In this document: piece after piece, positions 46,451-58,398 of the stretch
Layout of the letters: each line of letters begins with the position of its first letter
Position numbering within the stretch: the first letter of the stretch is position 1
Source: Phanerodontia chrysosporium
Taxonomy: Eukaryota; Basidiomycota; Agaricomycetes; Polyporales; Phanerochaetaceae
Length of the DNA stretch: 64,000 nucleotides
Assembly: GCA_001910725.1 (NCBI GenBank)
Contig: MJGA01000003.1
Coordinates: 2,232,001 to 2,296,000, forward strand
Direction: 5' to 3'
Notes under the pieces: model-generated
Seen by the model: the letters and a program-made list of their open reading frames with translations, nothing else
Databases searched by the model: none
What the model was told of the DNA's origin: nothing
Translations under genes and position numbers: made by a program

Positions 46451-49400
46451 ATGCGCCGGAATATCCCCCTCCTTGAGTGTACCCTTCTTGTCCTTTTTTC
46501 TACTGCACTTGCCCGTGATGTCTCTTCGACTGTTGGAGGCCGTCTTTCCGTCGTGGTACAGTCCTTGTCGTCACTAAGTCTCCAATGCATTGACCATCTC
46601 TCGCAGACACCCGCATCTCGCGCAGCTGCGGCATCAGGGTCATCCGTTGCCAGCGCTATGGCGACGTCAACCGAGACAGGCGGTTCTGCTTCCTCCTCAG
46701 GGAGCGCATTGATAGTGCCCTCTGCAAACACACTATCTGCGACCTCGACCTCGGAGCCAGCTGCTCCGAGCCAGACATCAGCTTCCCCCGACATCGAACT
46801 GCTTACATCGCGCAGGTTAGACTTCATCGTAGCAGGGGCGGGGAGCCCTTCTAACATATCCGCTTGGTGAGTCGAGATCACACAACGTTCAGTAGTAGCC
46901 GTTAGTTGATCATCTTCGAATAGGCTCTCGACCCTAGGCTCCAACGGCAGATGGCCGGACTCCGAGGTAGACTACACCACCGGCTGCGATGCCCGTCGTG
47001 CGAACTGGTAAGCAAACTCGCTTGCAATGAGCATCCGCTTCGGAGCTCATGACGCAAATCAGGCCGGCGGAAGCGCATTGGCAGCGGCTAGGTACGCATC
47101 CTTTCATCTCCGTCAGCATAATCTGTCATAACCGGTTCGCATAGTGACTATGGGTGCTGCCTGGCACGGCGGTTTGTCTGGTGCTGAGCAATGGGTGCAA
47201 GACCCGACGTTATTGGGTGACATCCACCTGGCGATGGATTGGTGGTTTGAGAACGATTTCCAGAACCCGTCCTGCCTCGACTCCGGTGGTACAGACGCGT
47301 GCCCTTGCGGAACGCCCGGTCTCTGGAACACCAACTGGTTTTCGAATGTGAGAGTCTGCGTCATTCTCTGGCCTATCCTTGACTAAATGCTTGTAACAAG
47401 ATTATTCTTATACCCAACCTTGTCGCGCAAACGTGCCTCCTTGTTTCCGAGAATCTCACGGACACCGAGCAGGGCAACTGTACGCACATCACCGGTCGCA
47501 GCTATGGGACGTTCGACCATAGCATCAACGGTGTTGGTATCCTCACTGGAGCTAACCTCCTGGATGTGGCGCGCATTGGGATCGACGGCGGTCTTTTGAA
47601 CTTCAACACGTCCAGACTCACCGATGCATACAGGAGGATACACGGTGAAGTTGTCATCGAAAATGCCACCAGGGCGGATGGTATTAGAGCAGACGGCTCC
47701 TTCGGCCAACACACCGGTATCATTTACAATGGAAACTACGGCAAAGATTAGTCAGTGAAATGCGCTCCACTTGCGGGTTTTACAGCTTTGACAATCCTTT
47801 CCAGCACTAATGACGTCCTGCTCTTGGAAATTATCGCTGGTGGTACTCAGTTTGCGGCCGGGCCAGAGAACAAGGATGCGTTCGCGACTCTGATAGATGG
47901 GGATCAATGGATGATCTATCGTAACGTGCTTACAGACGTTTTGCACTGGGACTTCGTGAGTCATCCTCGTGCTACTTCTCTACATGGTCTAACAACAGCA
48001 GAGTGTCTTGGGCCGTTTTATCAGTTTCCCAGTGATCGACGCACAGTAAGTCCCTGTTGTGCCGTAACTTAGAACGTATACAGACCCACCTGTCTTTACA
48101 GAGCTACTGGGAGCATCAACATCAACATTACCGAAATTGAGCAGCTCGGCGAGGAGTGGGACTCTGACACCCTCACTACAGTTTACGATCGACTAGCGTC
48201 TCCCTCCGCCGATGCGAATGTCGGGGGGCTGACAGGAAACAGGATGTTCTTCGCGAACGACTACATGGTACGTAGACGGCCATTGGTCGCTCAGCAAAGC
48301 CCCTTAGAGTTTTAGTAGGTCCAGCGGGGTCCCGGCTACGTCACGACTGTGAGGATGTACTCCAACCGCACCAAGAACACCGAGTGCACCAACGACCAGA
48401 ACGTATGTCAAAGTACTTTGCGACCGTCATAAACTGACTGTTCAATGTGACCGATAGCCGTTTGGGTTCCATCTTTCCGACGGAACTGTGTACACATACA
48501 TGCAAGGCAATGAATACGAGGATATTGCTGCTGCATGGGATTGGAACCGTGAGTACATTAACATTCCATTATCCCATATGAACAGCCTGTATGCTAAGAC
48601 GATGTTATTCAGTTATTCCGGGGACCACTGTGGACTACAATGGCACGGCACTTTCGTGTGATGAAGTCGGGTTCATTGGCCTCGAATCGTTCGTTGGCGG
48701 TGTCTCTGACGGAAGCATCGGCATCGCAGCCATGAAGTTCACCAACCCGATTACAAAGGCTCTCTCGTGGCAGAAAGCCTGGTTCTTCCTCGTTGAGGAC
48801 ACCCAGCATGTGATGATCCCCACAATTGCTTCCTCCTCGAACGCATCGGTCGTCAGTGTGCTCGACCAGAAGCGCCACAACGGCGAGGTCTTCATCAACG
48901 GCGAACCGTTGCGCCACCGCACCAACTTCACGAACCCCTTTTCACTCTGGCACGACAACGTCGGCTACTACTTCGAACAGACGTGCGCTCCGGAAACCCT
49001 GTCGGTCGAAGTTGGACCGAAGTCTGGCGATTGGGCCGCGATCGGTATCTCTACCCAAGGCGTCGAGACCGTCGATCTCTTCGCCGCTTGGGTCGATCAC
49101 GGCACCACGAACTCCAGCGTACCGCTGTCTTATAGCGTATTTCCTGCTGTCTCGCAGGAGGGGTTTGCCAGGAAGGTGCTGGAAAGGCCTCTGCAGGTGA
49201 TACGGAACGACGCCGACGTCTCTGCCATTTATGACCCCGTGCATCGGGTTGCTATGTTCGTGTTCTGGGATACTCCAGGCACCCCAACGACGTTCTCTCC
49301 CTCACCCTTCGAGGCATCAATCACAGTATCCAGTTCAGCAAATTCAGCGGTCATCTATCGCATCGACTCGCAGAATGTAACAGTCTCAGACCCTTCCCAG

Positions 49401-49544
49401 ACACTCACCACACTGGATGTGACATTCGCGGTCGATGACTTCGGTAGGAAACCGCCACGATGGGGACCGCAGTCGACCAAGCAGCTGCACTTCCACCTAC
49501 CGACCGCAGGATTGGCAGGAGATAGTGTTTCTCAGATATTGTAG
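46451..49544 (+). CDS. polysaccharide lyase family 8 (PL8)
   Basis: Eleven exons: 46451-46866, 46924-47007, 47063-47091, 47145-47347, 47401-47750, 47805-47955, 48002-48045, 48102-48267, 48319-48402, 48458-48548 and 48613-49544 (849 aa, intact). A signal peptide (LLECTLLVLFSTALA) and a Ser/Thr/Ala linker precede the alpha-toroid domain: RAEAHWQRLVTMGAAWHG-like turn, WWFENDFQNP, WNTNWFSNIILIPN. The catalytic region is ADGSFGQHTGIIYNGNYGKD, with the His and Tyr expected of PL8 near residues 349-357. The C-terminal half is a beta-sandwich (HVMIPTIASSSNASVVSVL, GYYFEQTCAPETLSVEV). PL8 enzymes eliminate uronic-acid polymers (hyaluronan, chondroitin, xanthan); the fungal substrate is unknown. Confidence 0.9.
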
Positions 49545-49646
49545 TGGCAATTGCCCGTGGACAAGCATGTAGATCCGTATCTGGTAAAACAGGACCAGGG
49601 AAAGCAGCGAAATGCTATAGAGATAAAAATGAAGTAGTCATACAAA

Positions 49647-50598
49647 TCAGAACGGCTGCTCGGCACCCTGCTCGAACTGAGCAGTGTAACCCTCCTGAGC
49701 CTGGTACGCAGGCTCCTCCGCGACGGGTGCTGGTGGTGGGACGACGGCGGCGGGCTCGCGCTGCTCGGAAGTGGGCTCGACGACAACCTTGTCGAGAGGA
49801 GGCTCGAGGATCTGGACGGAGTCGGGGAGAGGCTTGCGAGGACCAAGCTGACCCTCGGGGTCCCAGCCCTTCATGCTGTAATCAAATGGATAAGAATCCT
49901 GCCCATGTCTCTCGAGGATAGGTGACGCACATTTTAACCTTGATACCAAGGACACCCTGACGGAGCATGACGTGCCTGACAGCGTAGTCAACGAAGTCGT
50001 TAACGGGCTGACCGGAGTGGATCATGAAGCCGTCGGTGAACTTCATGGACTTGGCACGAGCGGCACGGAGCTTGCCAGAGACGACAACCTCGCAACCCTT
50101 AGCACCAGACTCCATGACGAAGCGGAGGACACCATAGCAAGCACTGCAATACGTGGTAAGCGATGGATTCCCTCCGAGTTTGCCAAGTGGCGTACCGGCG
50201 GACAGCAAGACCACCAAGGAGCTTGTAGCGGAGGGACTCGCACTGAGCGATGGCGGAAAGACCACGGTACTGGACCTTCTCGGCGTAGAGCTCGAGAGAG
50301 TTCTCGGGGAACTTGAAGCGCTTCTGCACGAGGGCAGTAAGCTCACGGATGCGGCGACCCTTCTCACCGAGGACCTCTTGGGTGTGGGTGGCACGGATAA
50401 TGATCTGAAGAGAGCATTCAGTGGATTCCGGAGGCGGACGAAGTGGACTATAGGCACCTCAGTGCGAGCGTGTGTCACACGGACATCGCAGCCAGAGTAA
50501 CCCTCCTCAGAGAGCTCGCAAGCCAGGAAATCGTTGAGTTCGGCCTTGAACACACCGTCAGCGACGAACTTGCGCTTCTTGCTGATCTGGCCAGACAT
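49647..50598 (-). CDS. RPS3: 40S ribosomal protein uS3 (Rps3)
   Basis: Exons are 50458-50598, 50196-50404, 49931-50143 and 49647-49875 (263 aa, intact). [20 protein letters not shown] starts the protein. The KH domain follows ([36 protein letters not shown]), then [20 protein letters not shown] and [20 protein letters not shown]. The C-terminus is Pro/Glu-rich. uS3 sits at the mRNA entry channel of the small subunit. The long antisense frames in this region are shadows of this gene. Confidence 0.96.
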
Positions 50599-51363
50599 CT
50601 TGAGGGAGTACGGCTAGGAACGAGAGACAAGAGTGTAAGCCCAGGGGAAGTCATCCAAAGCGGCCAGTACGCATCCAGCCCATCCATCGAGTCCGTTCGG
50701 TTTCGACGCTGACATGGGGGATCTCTGGACCGTCCTGGGCATGGTACCGACCTTTTTGAGCTTGAGGGTTGCTTGAGGGGAGCTGGTGGTCGCTGTAGCC
50801 GGCGGTGAGCACAAGTCCTGCGGGCGCTCAATGGTTCCGATGGGCGCTTGTAGAGCGCCCATAAATTTCCCGACGCTCGCGCGTTTTCTTCTTGCTATCT
50901 CTCACTCTCTCTGCAACCGCGACAGTCCTTGCCCCCCTTGTCTTATCTCCAAGAGAATATCGTGTCTCAGGCCATTTGTGAGTCTCAAGTTCCTTTGTCG
51001 CACCTTGGCATTTCTTGCTGCTTCTCTGCGTTGATGAGTGTTGTACATTCAACCACCACTGGCACCTCTTAGTCGACCCGATACTTCGTTCGTGAGCTTG
51101 CTCCGAGTTGTATCGCTGACATGAATGACTTTCTGAGCTTTCAGATCCTGTTGTTTTCCGCATCGGTGTTCAATATCTGACCGAGCTTTCCACGATATAG
51201 GTCATATGGGTTAGATTGGGGTGCTTCTTGGCGAACGCAACATACCCCCTGTCGCGATAACCGGATTGCTACTTCCTACGTTATCTCCTGTACATAGCCC
51301 TGTATATAAATTGGTCAACATGTCCTGTGAAAGCCAGCCGTCGGCGCGTGCCATCCCTGAGCA
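50599..51363. other. divergent promoter region (uS3 / amidase)
   Basis: A pyrimidine-rich stretch near 50880-50915 and a TATA box near 51303 are visible. No coding sequence is recognised. Confidence 0.55.
51303..51310 (+). promoter_or_regulatory. TATA box of the amidase gene
   Basis: TATATAAA begins 61 bp before the amidase ATG at 51364. Confidence 0.5.
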
Positions 51364-53485
51364 ATGTCTACTCGCTGGCAAGACCTCGCCGCAGACAAGA
51401 AGCAGCGCCAGACTGCGTCTATCCCCAAAGAATGGGTCATTACTCCTCCAGCAGAGTCCGTCCTTGACGTGAGGACGATCCCGGACGAGTGTGGCCTGCT
51501 CACCTCCCGGGAGATCGAAATCACGAACACCCTTGACGTGCAGACTATCCTCAACAACCTCGCCTCGAGGAAGTGGACATCTGTCGAGGTAACGCTGGCC
51601 TTCTACAAACGGGCCATTGTCGCGCAACAGCTCGTAAGCCGCTCTCCAGACGCATTCATCGGACTTTCGCTCAAGATTCGTTCCTACAGGTGAACTGCTT
51701 GACGGAGATCTTCGTCGAGCGTGCACTTGCCCGGGCGAAAGAACTAGATGACCGGCTTGAGGCTACCGGAAGAGTCGTAGGCCCACTTCATGGTCTGCCC
51801 ATTTCGCTGAAGGATCAACTGGCCATAAAGGGACTTGAGACGACTATGGGTAAGAGCAGCCTTTGGACATGGAGCGCGATTAACCTACAGCGTCCTCGCT
51901 ACTAGGCTGGGTTTCTTGGATTGGAAGTATGCGGAAAAGGATGCAGTTCTTGTACAGATCCTTTACGACGCTGGAGCTGTTCCATTTGTCCGCACAAACA
52001 TCCCACAGACTCTAATGGTATGACCGCTGTTCATACTTGTTGGACGAGCTCGCTGACTTCTAATCTAACCCTTTGTAGTGGGCTGAGTCGTTCAACATGG
52101 TGTTTGGCAGAACGCTGAACCCGGCCAACCGAAAGCTTACTTCTGGTGGCTCGTCGGGGGGCGAAGGTGCCCTCATTGGTATGCGGGGCAGCCCATTGGG
52201 TGTCGGCTCGGATATTGGAGGGTGTGTTTTGGATCTACATAAGTGCATCCGGTATATTGACGCATTGTGGCCAGATCCATCCGTATTCCTTCCGGATACA
52301 ACGGTCTTTACGGCCTGCGGCCTTCGTACGCTCGCGTACCCTACTCGGGTGCTTTGAACTCGTTGTTAGGACAAGACTCCATTCCCTCTGTCTTAGGCCC
52401 ACTCTCGAACTCGTTGTCAGGTATCAAGGTCTTCATGCAAGCCGTGAGCGCGTATAAGCCATGGCAGAGAGATCCCCTTGCGCGGTATGCGCCCTGGGAC
52501 TCCTCTCGCTACGCTCTCACTGAACATGGTGGCGGAAAGCAACTCTGCTTCGCTATCATGTGGACGGACGAAATGACGACTCCTCACCCTCCTGTCACTC
52601 GCGCACTTGAGATGACGAAGCGTGCCCTGCTTGCCGCCGGTCATATAGGTTAGCACCTCAGCATTACACAATGTGAATTTGGCAGCTGACTGAAAGGCAG
52701 TGGTTGACTGGACACCGTACAGACACAGGGAAATATGTGATTCAGTTGTACGTATCTTTGTATCTGTGTCGCTCCGCCAGCTGATTTATCTTCAGTACAA
52801 CATCTGGACCGCAGCGTCCAAGGATGACTATGCATCGGTAGCGAACATCACTGGAGAGCCTGTCCTGAACACGATGGAGCTGGAGGCCGAGCATGGCGCG
52901 CCGAACTCTTTCTTGCCTGCTCAAGAGAACGTGTCGGCTCATCAGCTCTGGCAATTCCACAAGACCAGGACAGCGTTGCGCGAGGAGTACTTGGAGCAGT
53001 GGAACAATACCAGAGCGACCACGGGCACCGGCAGGCCGGTGGACGCTATCATTTCACCCGTGTCCCCTTATGGAGGGGCACCTCCTCACGGCATGAGTCG
53101 GTACGTATACCACACATCTGAGGGGAAGGCAAGCTTTACTCACTAATCGCCAGCATCGTCGACTACACCGCTGTGTGGAACGGTCTAGATTACTCTGCAT
53201 GTGTCTTCCCGGTTACCAGGGTTGACGCTACCCTTGATAGGCCGAAGTCTCCCCACAAGTTCCTCAACCCACGGGACAAGGCTCACTATGAGATGTGTAT
53301 GTCTTGCCACTCCGCGCGGGTCGAACCTAGATATTCACCTTCATGGTCTAGGGAATCCTGAAACCTTCTGGAACGCGCCAATTGGCCTCCAGTTGGTCGG
53401 ACGCTGCCAAGAGGAAGAGGCAGTTATCGCCATGACCGAAATCGTCGATGCTGCGTTGAAGATGCGGCTGCCTGCCAAGCTTTGA
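51364..53485 (+). CDS. amidase-signature hydrolase
   Basis: Nine exons: 51364-51633, 51690-51849, 51906-52017, 52079-52221, 52275-52648, 52701-52747, 52796-53100, 53154-53296 and 53352-53485 (562 aa after correction). The Ser-cisSer-Lys triad is visible: Lys in GLPISLKDQ, then the signature SGGSSGGEGALIGMRGSPLG with GVGSDIGGSIRIPSGYNG. The context EKDAVLVQILYDAGAVPFVR and FWNAPIGLQLVGR is typical of fungal acetamidase-like enzymes, which cleave short amides to acid and ammonia. One A is missing at 51925-51926 (WIGKYAEKDA when restored). The last intron has two acceptors 21 nt apart. Confidence 0.9.
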
Positions 53486-53599
53486 GCCGAGCACGGTCAC
53501 CAAGGACATGTAGCTTCATGCAGGTTCCCATGGTTTGGACTGTATTGTACAGTAGAAAGAATGTATGGGTATCCACAGAGCGAAATATAGTCTGCAACT

Positions 53600-55326
53600 T
53601 CAAGGCTGGGCTTCATTCACGAAGATCGCGGCGCCGCCCATGCCACTTCCGACGCACATACTTGTACAGAGCAGCTTTGCATCCCGGCGACGTAGTTCTG
53701 CGAGACCGGTCACGATCTGGCGCACACCAGCTGTTCGCGAGAGCGTGAGCGACTACGCGGCATGCAGTGAGAGAGAACGCACTCATTCCAAGCGGATGCG
53801 TAAGAGCAATGGAACCGCCACTGTATACCGTCAGAAAGAGACCCGTTACAGTGAAAAGACAAAACGACCTACTTCGGGTTCACTTTGTCCATGGGGACCT
53901 GGAGCTGCTCGACGCAATAAGCGAACTGAGAGGCAAAAGCTTCATTTATCTGGCAGGGCGTCAGATATGGTTGAGAGAAAGCGTAGTTGCAGTGTGTCTG
54001 TACCTCGAAGACATCTATGTCCTCTTTCGTCAACCCAGTCTCTGACAGAATCTTGGGTACAGCAGCGACCGGAGAGATACCCATGTACCTCGGTTCCACC
54101 CCTAGGGTGCAGATCAGTTGTTGGCTCAACGTTGTTTCTCAGATGGCAACCTACCCACAAACGTGCTCGCCACGTACTTCCCTACGATAGGGAGGCCCAT
54201 TGTCTGCGCGTGTTTGCGAGTTGTGAGGATACAAAGGGCAGCGCCGTCACCAACGCCGCTAGCGTTACCGGCGGTCGTCCGTCCGTCGCCCCAGTCAAAG
54301 ACCGGTTTCAGCTGTGCAAGCGTTTCGAGCGTAACGCCTGGTCGTATGGTGTCATCTGCTGATATTGTCGTACCACGCAACTCAATGGGAATAATCTCCT
54401 CTGCAAAAATACCCTTTTTAGTGGCCTAACGCACAAGTTTAGTTTATCCTCGGAGTGAGATAATGACCTCGTCTACCTGCTCCGCGCGTGTATGTGATAT
54501 CAACGCGTACTGGTCCTGTTTCTCGCGCGAGACGTCATACGCGATCGCGACCATCTCTGAGGTCCATCCCATGGGCTAGTATGGTATACTGAGTTACACC
54601 GTCCTGGGTGTACCGAACATGACTAGACTTTACCTGTATGCAATCATCCGCCTGCTGGTGTGCGCGAACTGCGTCCACCACTTGCGGGTTAGGACGTGGG
54701 CTATGTGCGTGAAGTCAGCTCGTCACTCGCCAGTGTATGCTTTGGTCACTCACTTTAGAGTCATGCTCTCGACACCCACGGCTAATCCAAGAGATACGGA
54801 CCCTGTTTGGATGGCATGGGCGATGCTCCTGACCGACTGTAGTCCGGAAGCACAAAGTCGGTTCACAGTGGATATCGGAACTTCAACCGGAATCCCTGCC
54901 GCAAGCGCAGCTGCGCGCGAGACATACAACGGGGAGGGAGGGTGACAAGTGCCTATACGTTCGTGCTCGCATCAACAGGCGTCCCGACGCGTCTCATGCG
55001 CACTCACCGACACAGATATCGTCTATCTTTGACGGGTCGAGCCTAGTCTTCTCGAGCGTGGCCTGCAACAGTTACAGCGAACTTCCGGGAAGGGTCGCTC
55101 ATGAAAGGGAACTGACCTTGAACAATGCATGCAGAAGCTCGTCTACGGGTGTGTCTTTCAACTGGCCCTTCCTGGCCCTGCCCATAGCCGTTCGCTTTGC
55201 GAAAGTAATGACCACATCATCAGGGTTCTTTTGCAGGATGGCAGTCAGTCCGCGTGCGGCAGTGGATGCCGCTCGCGTGAACGCGAAGGGTCTCGCTGCT
55301 GAACGGGGTGTAAACCTGAACAACAT
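53600..55326 (-). CDS. 3-ketoacyl-CoA thiolase
   Basis: Ten exons: 55117-55326, 55008-55062, 54754-54952, 54634-54700, 54477-54575, 54155-54425, 54004-54101, 53873-53949, 53783-53820 and 53600-53730 (414 aa, intact). The acyl-enzyme Cys is in STVNRLCASGLQSVRSIA (near 122). EMVAIAYDVSREKQDQYAL, GVEPRYMGISPVAAVPKILS and INEAFASQFAYCVEQLQVP follow. The C-terminal loop CTSMCVGSGMGGAAIFVNE has the second active Cys. The enzyme cleaves 3-ketoacyl-CoA in beta-oxidation. An Arg-rich N-terminus could be a targeting sequence; no C-terminal SKL is present. The usual GHPLG loop reads THPLG here. The gene is convergent with the amidase gene. Confidence 0.92.
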
Positions 55327-55798
55327 CGTGGTTGCCTGTCAAGTTGTCTCGCGCCAAAGCTACCTGCCTGACCGCCCGAGCCGGCGTTGTGTGGGCAAAT
55401 GGTCATGAGATACTTCGCATCTAAGATGGCATGTTCGCCTCAGAAGACCCGGTCGGGTTGATGCCAGGCGTTGCGTCCGGCGCATGCAAGGAATACTAAT
55501 TCCGGCCAGACATAGCGTAAATACTGTCGAGTGTTGCGAGCCACGGACAAACGGTCTTCGAGTATCTACAGGTGCAATTGAGGTACACGAACCCGCAAAC
55601 AAGAACGTGATGGCTGCGAGAATGGGTCGGGAATGTAGGTATGCGGAGCGCTTCGCGCACGCTCTTGTGAAGACCCTCTTCGCTTGGTCGGGTCTTTATC
55701 GCCAGTACTTGTAGGTGTTCAAGCAGGATATGCACATAATAGGCCGCTGTGGATGCTGTGAGGTCTTAACAAGTCAGAGGACGCAGCTCATACGTACC
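55327..55798. other. intergenic region
   Basis: This lies between the thiolase start and the bL32m stop, both minus strand. No gene is recognised. Confidence 0.5.
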
Positions 55799-56235
55799 TC
55801 AATCTATTGAGACAACTCCTCCTGATGCCTGACCTTCTGCCCGAGCCTTAGCCTTCCAACCACGGCTCATCTCAGAATAACACGTCGGGCACAAGTGGTG
55901 CGCAAGTTTTGCTGAGCCGCACCCCGGGCAATGTACCAAGTCTACATAGCACGTGCTTAGTAGTTGTCCAAACAAGAATCATGCCACATACTCTCTTTGT
56001 CCTTCAAGCCCTTGTTCGCACTACGCATAGACTTTCGGGAGTGTGAAGTCTTCTTCTTCGGTACAGCGAGCAGGAAGGGCGGAATGAATTCACGCAGAGT
56101 CTCCCATGCCGAGCCAAGTGACCAGCCAAACGCGAGCGGAGTTGACGGAACAGCCGCTGCAAAGAGCGGTCTTGAGAACTGGAGTCTCAGCGCCGGGAAG
56201 AGTGTTCGCGCTGTAGGGAGTGCGAGAGCGGCCAT
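55799..56235 (-). CDS. mitochondrial ribosomal protein bL32m
   Basis: Exons are 55992-56235 and 55799-55941 (128 aa, intact). The N-terminus is an Arg/Ala/Leu mitochondrial presequence. The bL32 core begins VPKKKTSHSRKSMRSANKGL. A zinc ribbon follows (VHCPGCGSAKLAHHLCPTCY), with the CxxC pairs typical of mitochondrial L32. The C-terminal tail is short and charged. It is a large-subunit mitoribosome protein. The start is only 93 bp from the oppositely oriented NDUFA5 start, so the two nuclear-encoded mitochondrial genes may share a promoter. Confidence 0.9.
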
Positions 56236-56328
56236 GGTGGTGAACAAGAATTGACCAGCCCAGCGTTTGCGCGTATCCTCCGTGCTGGGCGCTTCACGCT
56301 CTACGTGAACCACCACCGTCGCAAAACC
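56236..56328. promoter_or_regulatory. bidirectional promoter, bL32m / NDUFA5
   Basis: Two nuclear genes for mitochondrial proteins diverge from this 93-bp gap, so both 5' UTRs and any core promoter elements must lie here or overlap the neighbouring coding sequence. No TATA box was noticed. Confidence 0.6.
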
Positions 56329-56784
56329 ATGTTCCGCCTTACGCGTCCGCTCTTCAACCAGGCCCTCAAGTCGACGACGGGCATAACTGGGTTGAAGGTG
56401 CACGGGAATCCGCTGCCCGCTCTTGCGCAAACATACGAGACCACTCTCTCCGCGCTTTCCGCCTTCCCGGCGACGTCCGTATACCGCCAAGGCGTAGAAG
56501 CCCTCACGCAAAGGAAGCTCAACATCGTCAAGAGCGCGAATGGAGACATCGAAGCAGCAGAGAAGGAGCTCGATGAGGGTCACATCGAGGAGTCACTGGA
56601 TATCGCTCAGGATGAGCTGAGCCTGGTCCAGAAGATGGCCGAGTGGAAAGCGTGCGTCTCGTCTGACTCTATTGCGTATCAGTAACTGAGTCGCCCGCTT
56701 AGTTGGGAGCCACTGGAGGAGAAGCCCCCAGCAGGCCAGTGGGAGTATGCGGGAAAAGTTGCGACCGCGGATACATCGTCTTGA
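56329..56784 (+). CDS. complex I subunit NDUFA5-like
   Basis: Exons are 56329-56651 and 56703-56784 (134 aa, intact). The protein matches the NDUFA5/ETC complex I conserved region: TGITGLKVHGNPLPALAQTY, SVYRQGVEALTQRKLNIVK, then an acidic helix (AAEKELDEGHIEESLDIAQD) and WEPLEEKPPAGQWEY near the end. It is an accessory subunit of the peripheral arm of NADH:ubiquinone oxidoreductase in the mitochondrial inner membrane. The N-terminal MFRLTRPLFNQ is a plausible import signal. Confidence 0.93.
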
Positions 56785-57217
56785 AACCGTCGACGCGCTG
56801 TACACTGTTCTCGCAGGATATACCATTAAACTCGCTGCATCACATCAGTGGCAAATCAGAGGGCGAATGCCCCAGAAGTTGGTTCTATGTCGGAGGATGT
56901 AGAGCTCGTCTTGGTGCGTTTCAGTCCAATAGCGGGGCAGACTTCCTAGACATGCATGCGCTCATGCACGACGACATCCCGCTGTTCATTCATTTGCTGA
57001 GGCCGACACCTCTTAATTAGCATGGGACACCCGTCTACCACCAGGCGTTAATGTGGACAATGAGCCGTATGCTCATTCAGCCCCGATTATCACACTGCGC
57101 GCTTTGTTTGCGCGTATTACGAGGTAAGACATGATACTTACATCACGAAGACTCGTCGACAGTGCATCTTTCCTTCAACGGCTATAACTGAGATACGACT
57201 CAAATTCTCTTTACATG
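56785..57217. other. convergent intergenic region
   Basis: No coding sequence is recognised between the NDUFA5 stop and the next minus-strand stop. Confidence 0.5.
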
Positions 57218-58398
57218 TTATGCTACAGATGAGTTAGCTACAGTCAGGTTGGCATCTACGAAATAATGGGTAAGGAGCATACGTTGTATGTCAGTGATAC
57301 AAGTAGGCAACAGATTCATTGATACAGCTTCCAGGCTCATGAAATAGCTGATAAATATGGACGCCACCCTAGCGAAGGGCAACCTCGCGAAGGGCCGGGG
57401 CGAAATAGGACGAGGTGGTGAGATACGTCGAATATCTCCAACATTGAAGGCCAACGTCCACACTGCGGTGTAGGATCGCGTTGGCGCTCGCGGGGAACTG
57501 AAGAATGCTTCCAAGGTGGTTGGCTTGACGAGAGAAGGAAGGGTAGTTTGTGGCTCGTACAACGTGCCCGATAACACATCCTTGACCTCGCCAAACAGAT
57601 CCCCCTTACGTCCGGCATCTTCCTCATCACATGCCGTCGTCCATGAGATGACGCTGTCCTCTTCGACGCATGTGGCGTCCGAGAGGCTGTCGCAGACCGA
57701 CTCGCTGTCCTCGCCAAACGAGAAGTACCCGCAGAAAAGCGGCTCCTCCTCACACACGGCAAAGTGATCCTCCGCCTCGGTAAATGGGAGGGTCCCCAAA
57801 GACAAGGAGGCGATCTCCTCGCAAAGCTCCTCCGTAGGCGTCGAGGGGCGGCATGCGGATGCTGCGGGAGGGACATCGTCTCGGAGCGACCACCGCGCCA
57901 TTGCCTCGCACAGCTCGTCCATGGCCTGCGAGAATGGGGTCGAGGATTGGATTACCAGCAGCTCAGAGGGGCGTGTCCGCGGCGCCGTAGCGATGGCCCA
58001 GATATCGAGTTCGCCTGACGGTGGGATGAGGCGAATAGGGGTCGCGCCTCCAGAGGCCTGGTGCGTTGCGTCCAGAGGCAGGCCCATGGCCTGCACCTCC
58101 TCTCTCTTTGCGGACGGAAAGTCGTATACGAGGGATGATTCTCGCCATCCCTCGTGCGTCATTGATTGCGGCGATGTAGGAGTCTCCTACCAAATGCCAA
58201 AAATTAGCTCACGTAGTTTACCTGACCTAAACTGAGACCAACCTCGCCAACATGAGAGAGTCCTGCGTCCTCCAGATAATTCCTGATTTCTTCGTCGCAC
58301 CGCAGCGACATAACTTCGCAAATGTAGCCGTTAAGGAGCAGACTTCGCTTTGCGGGGCCTGCCCTCGGTGAAAATGCAGCCAGCCCGTAGCTCATCAT
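57218..58398 (-). CDS. uncharacterised protein
   Basis: Exons are 58222-58398 and 57218-58186 (381 aa, intact across one 35-nt intron). An N-terminal segment (RCDEEIRNYLEDAGLSHVGE) leads to a region rich in short acidic repeats with paired ELCEEIASLSLG-type motifs (DELCEAMARWSLRDD, EELCEEIASLSLGTL). The middle is acidic and Ser/Thr-rich. The C-terminal third is more hydrophobic (RVASIFISYFMSLEAVSM), and I am less sure it is coding. No family is recognised. It may be lineage-restricted. Confidence 0.5.
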
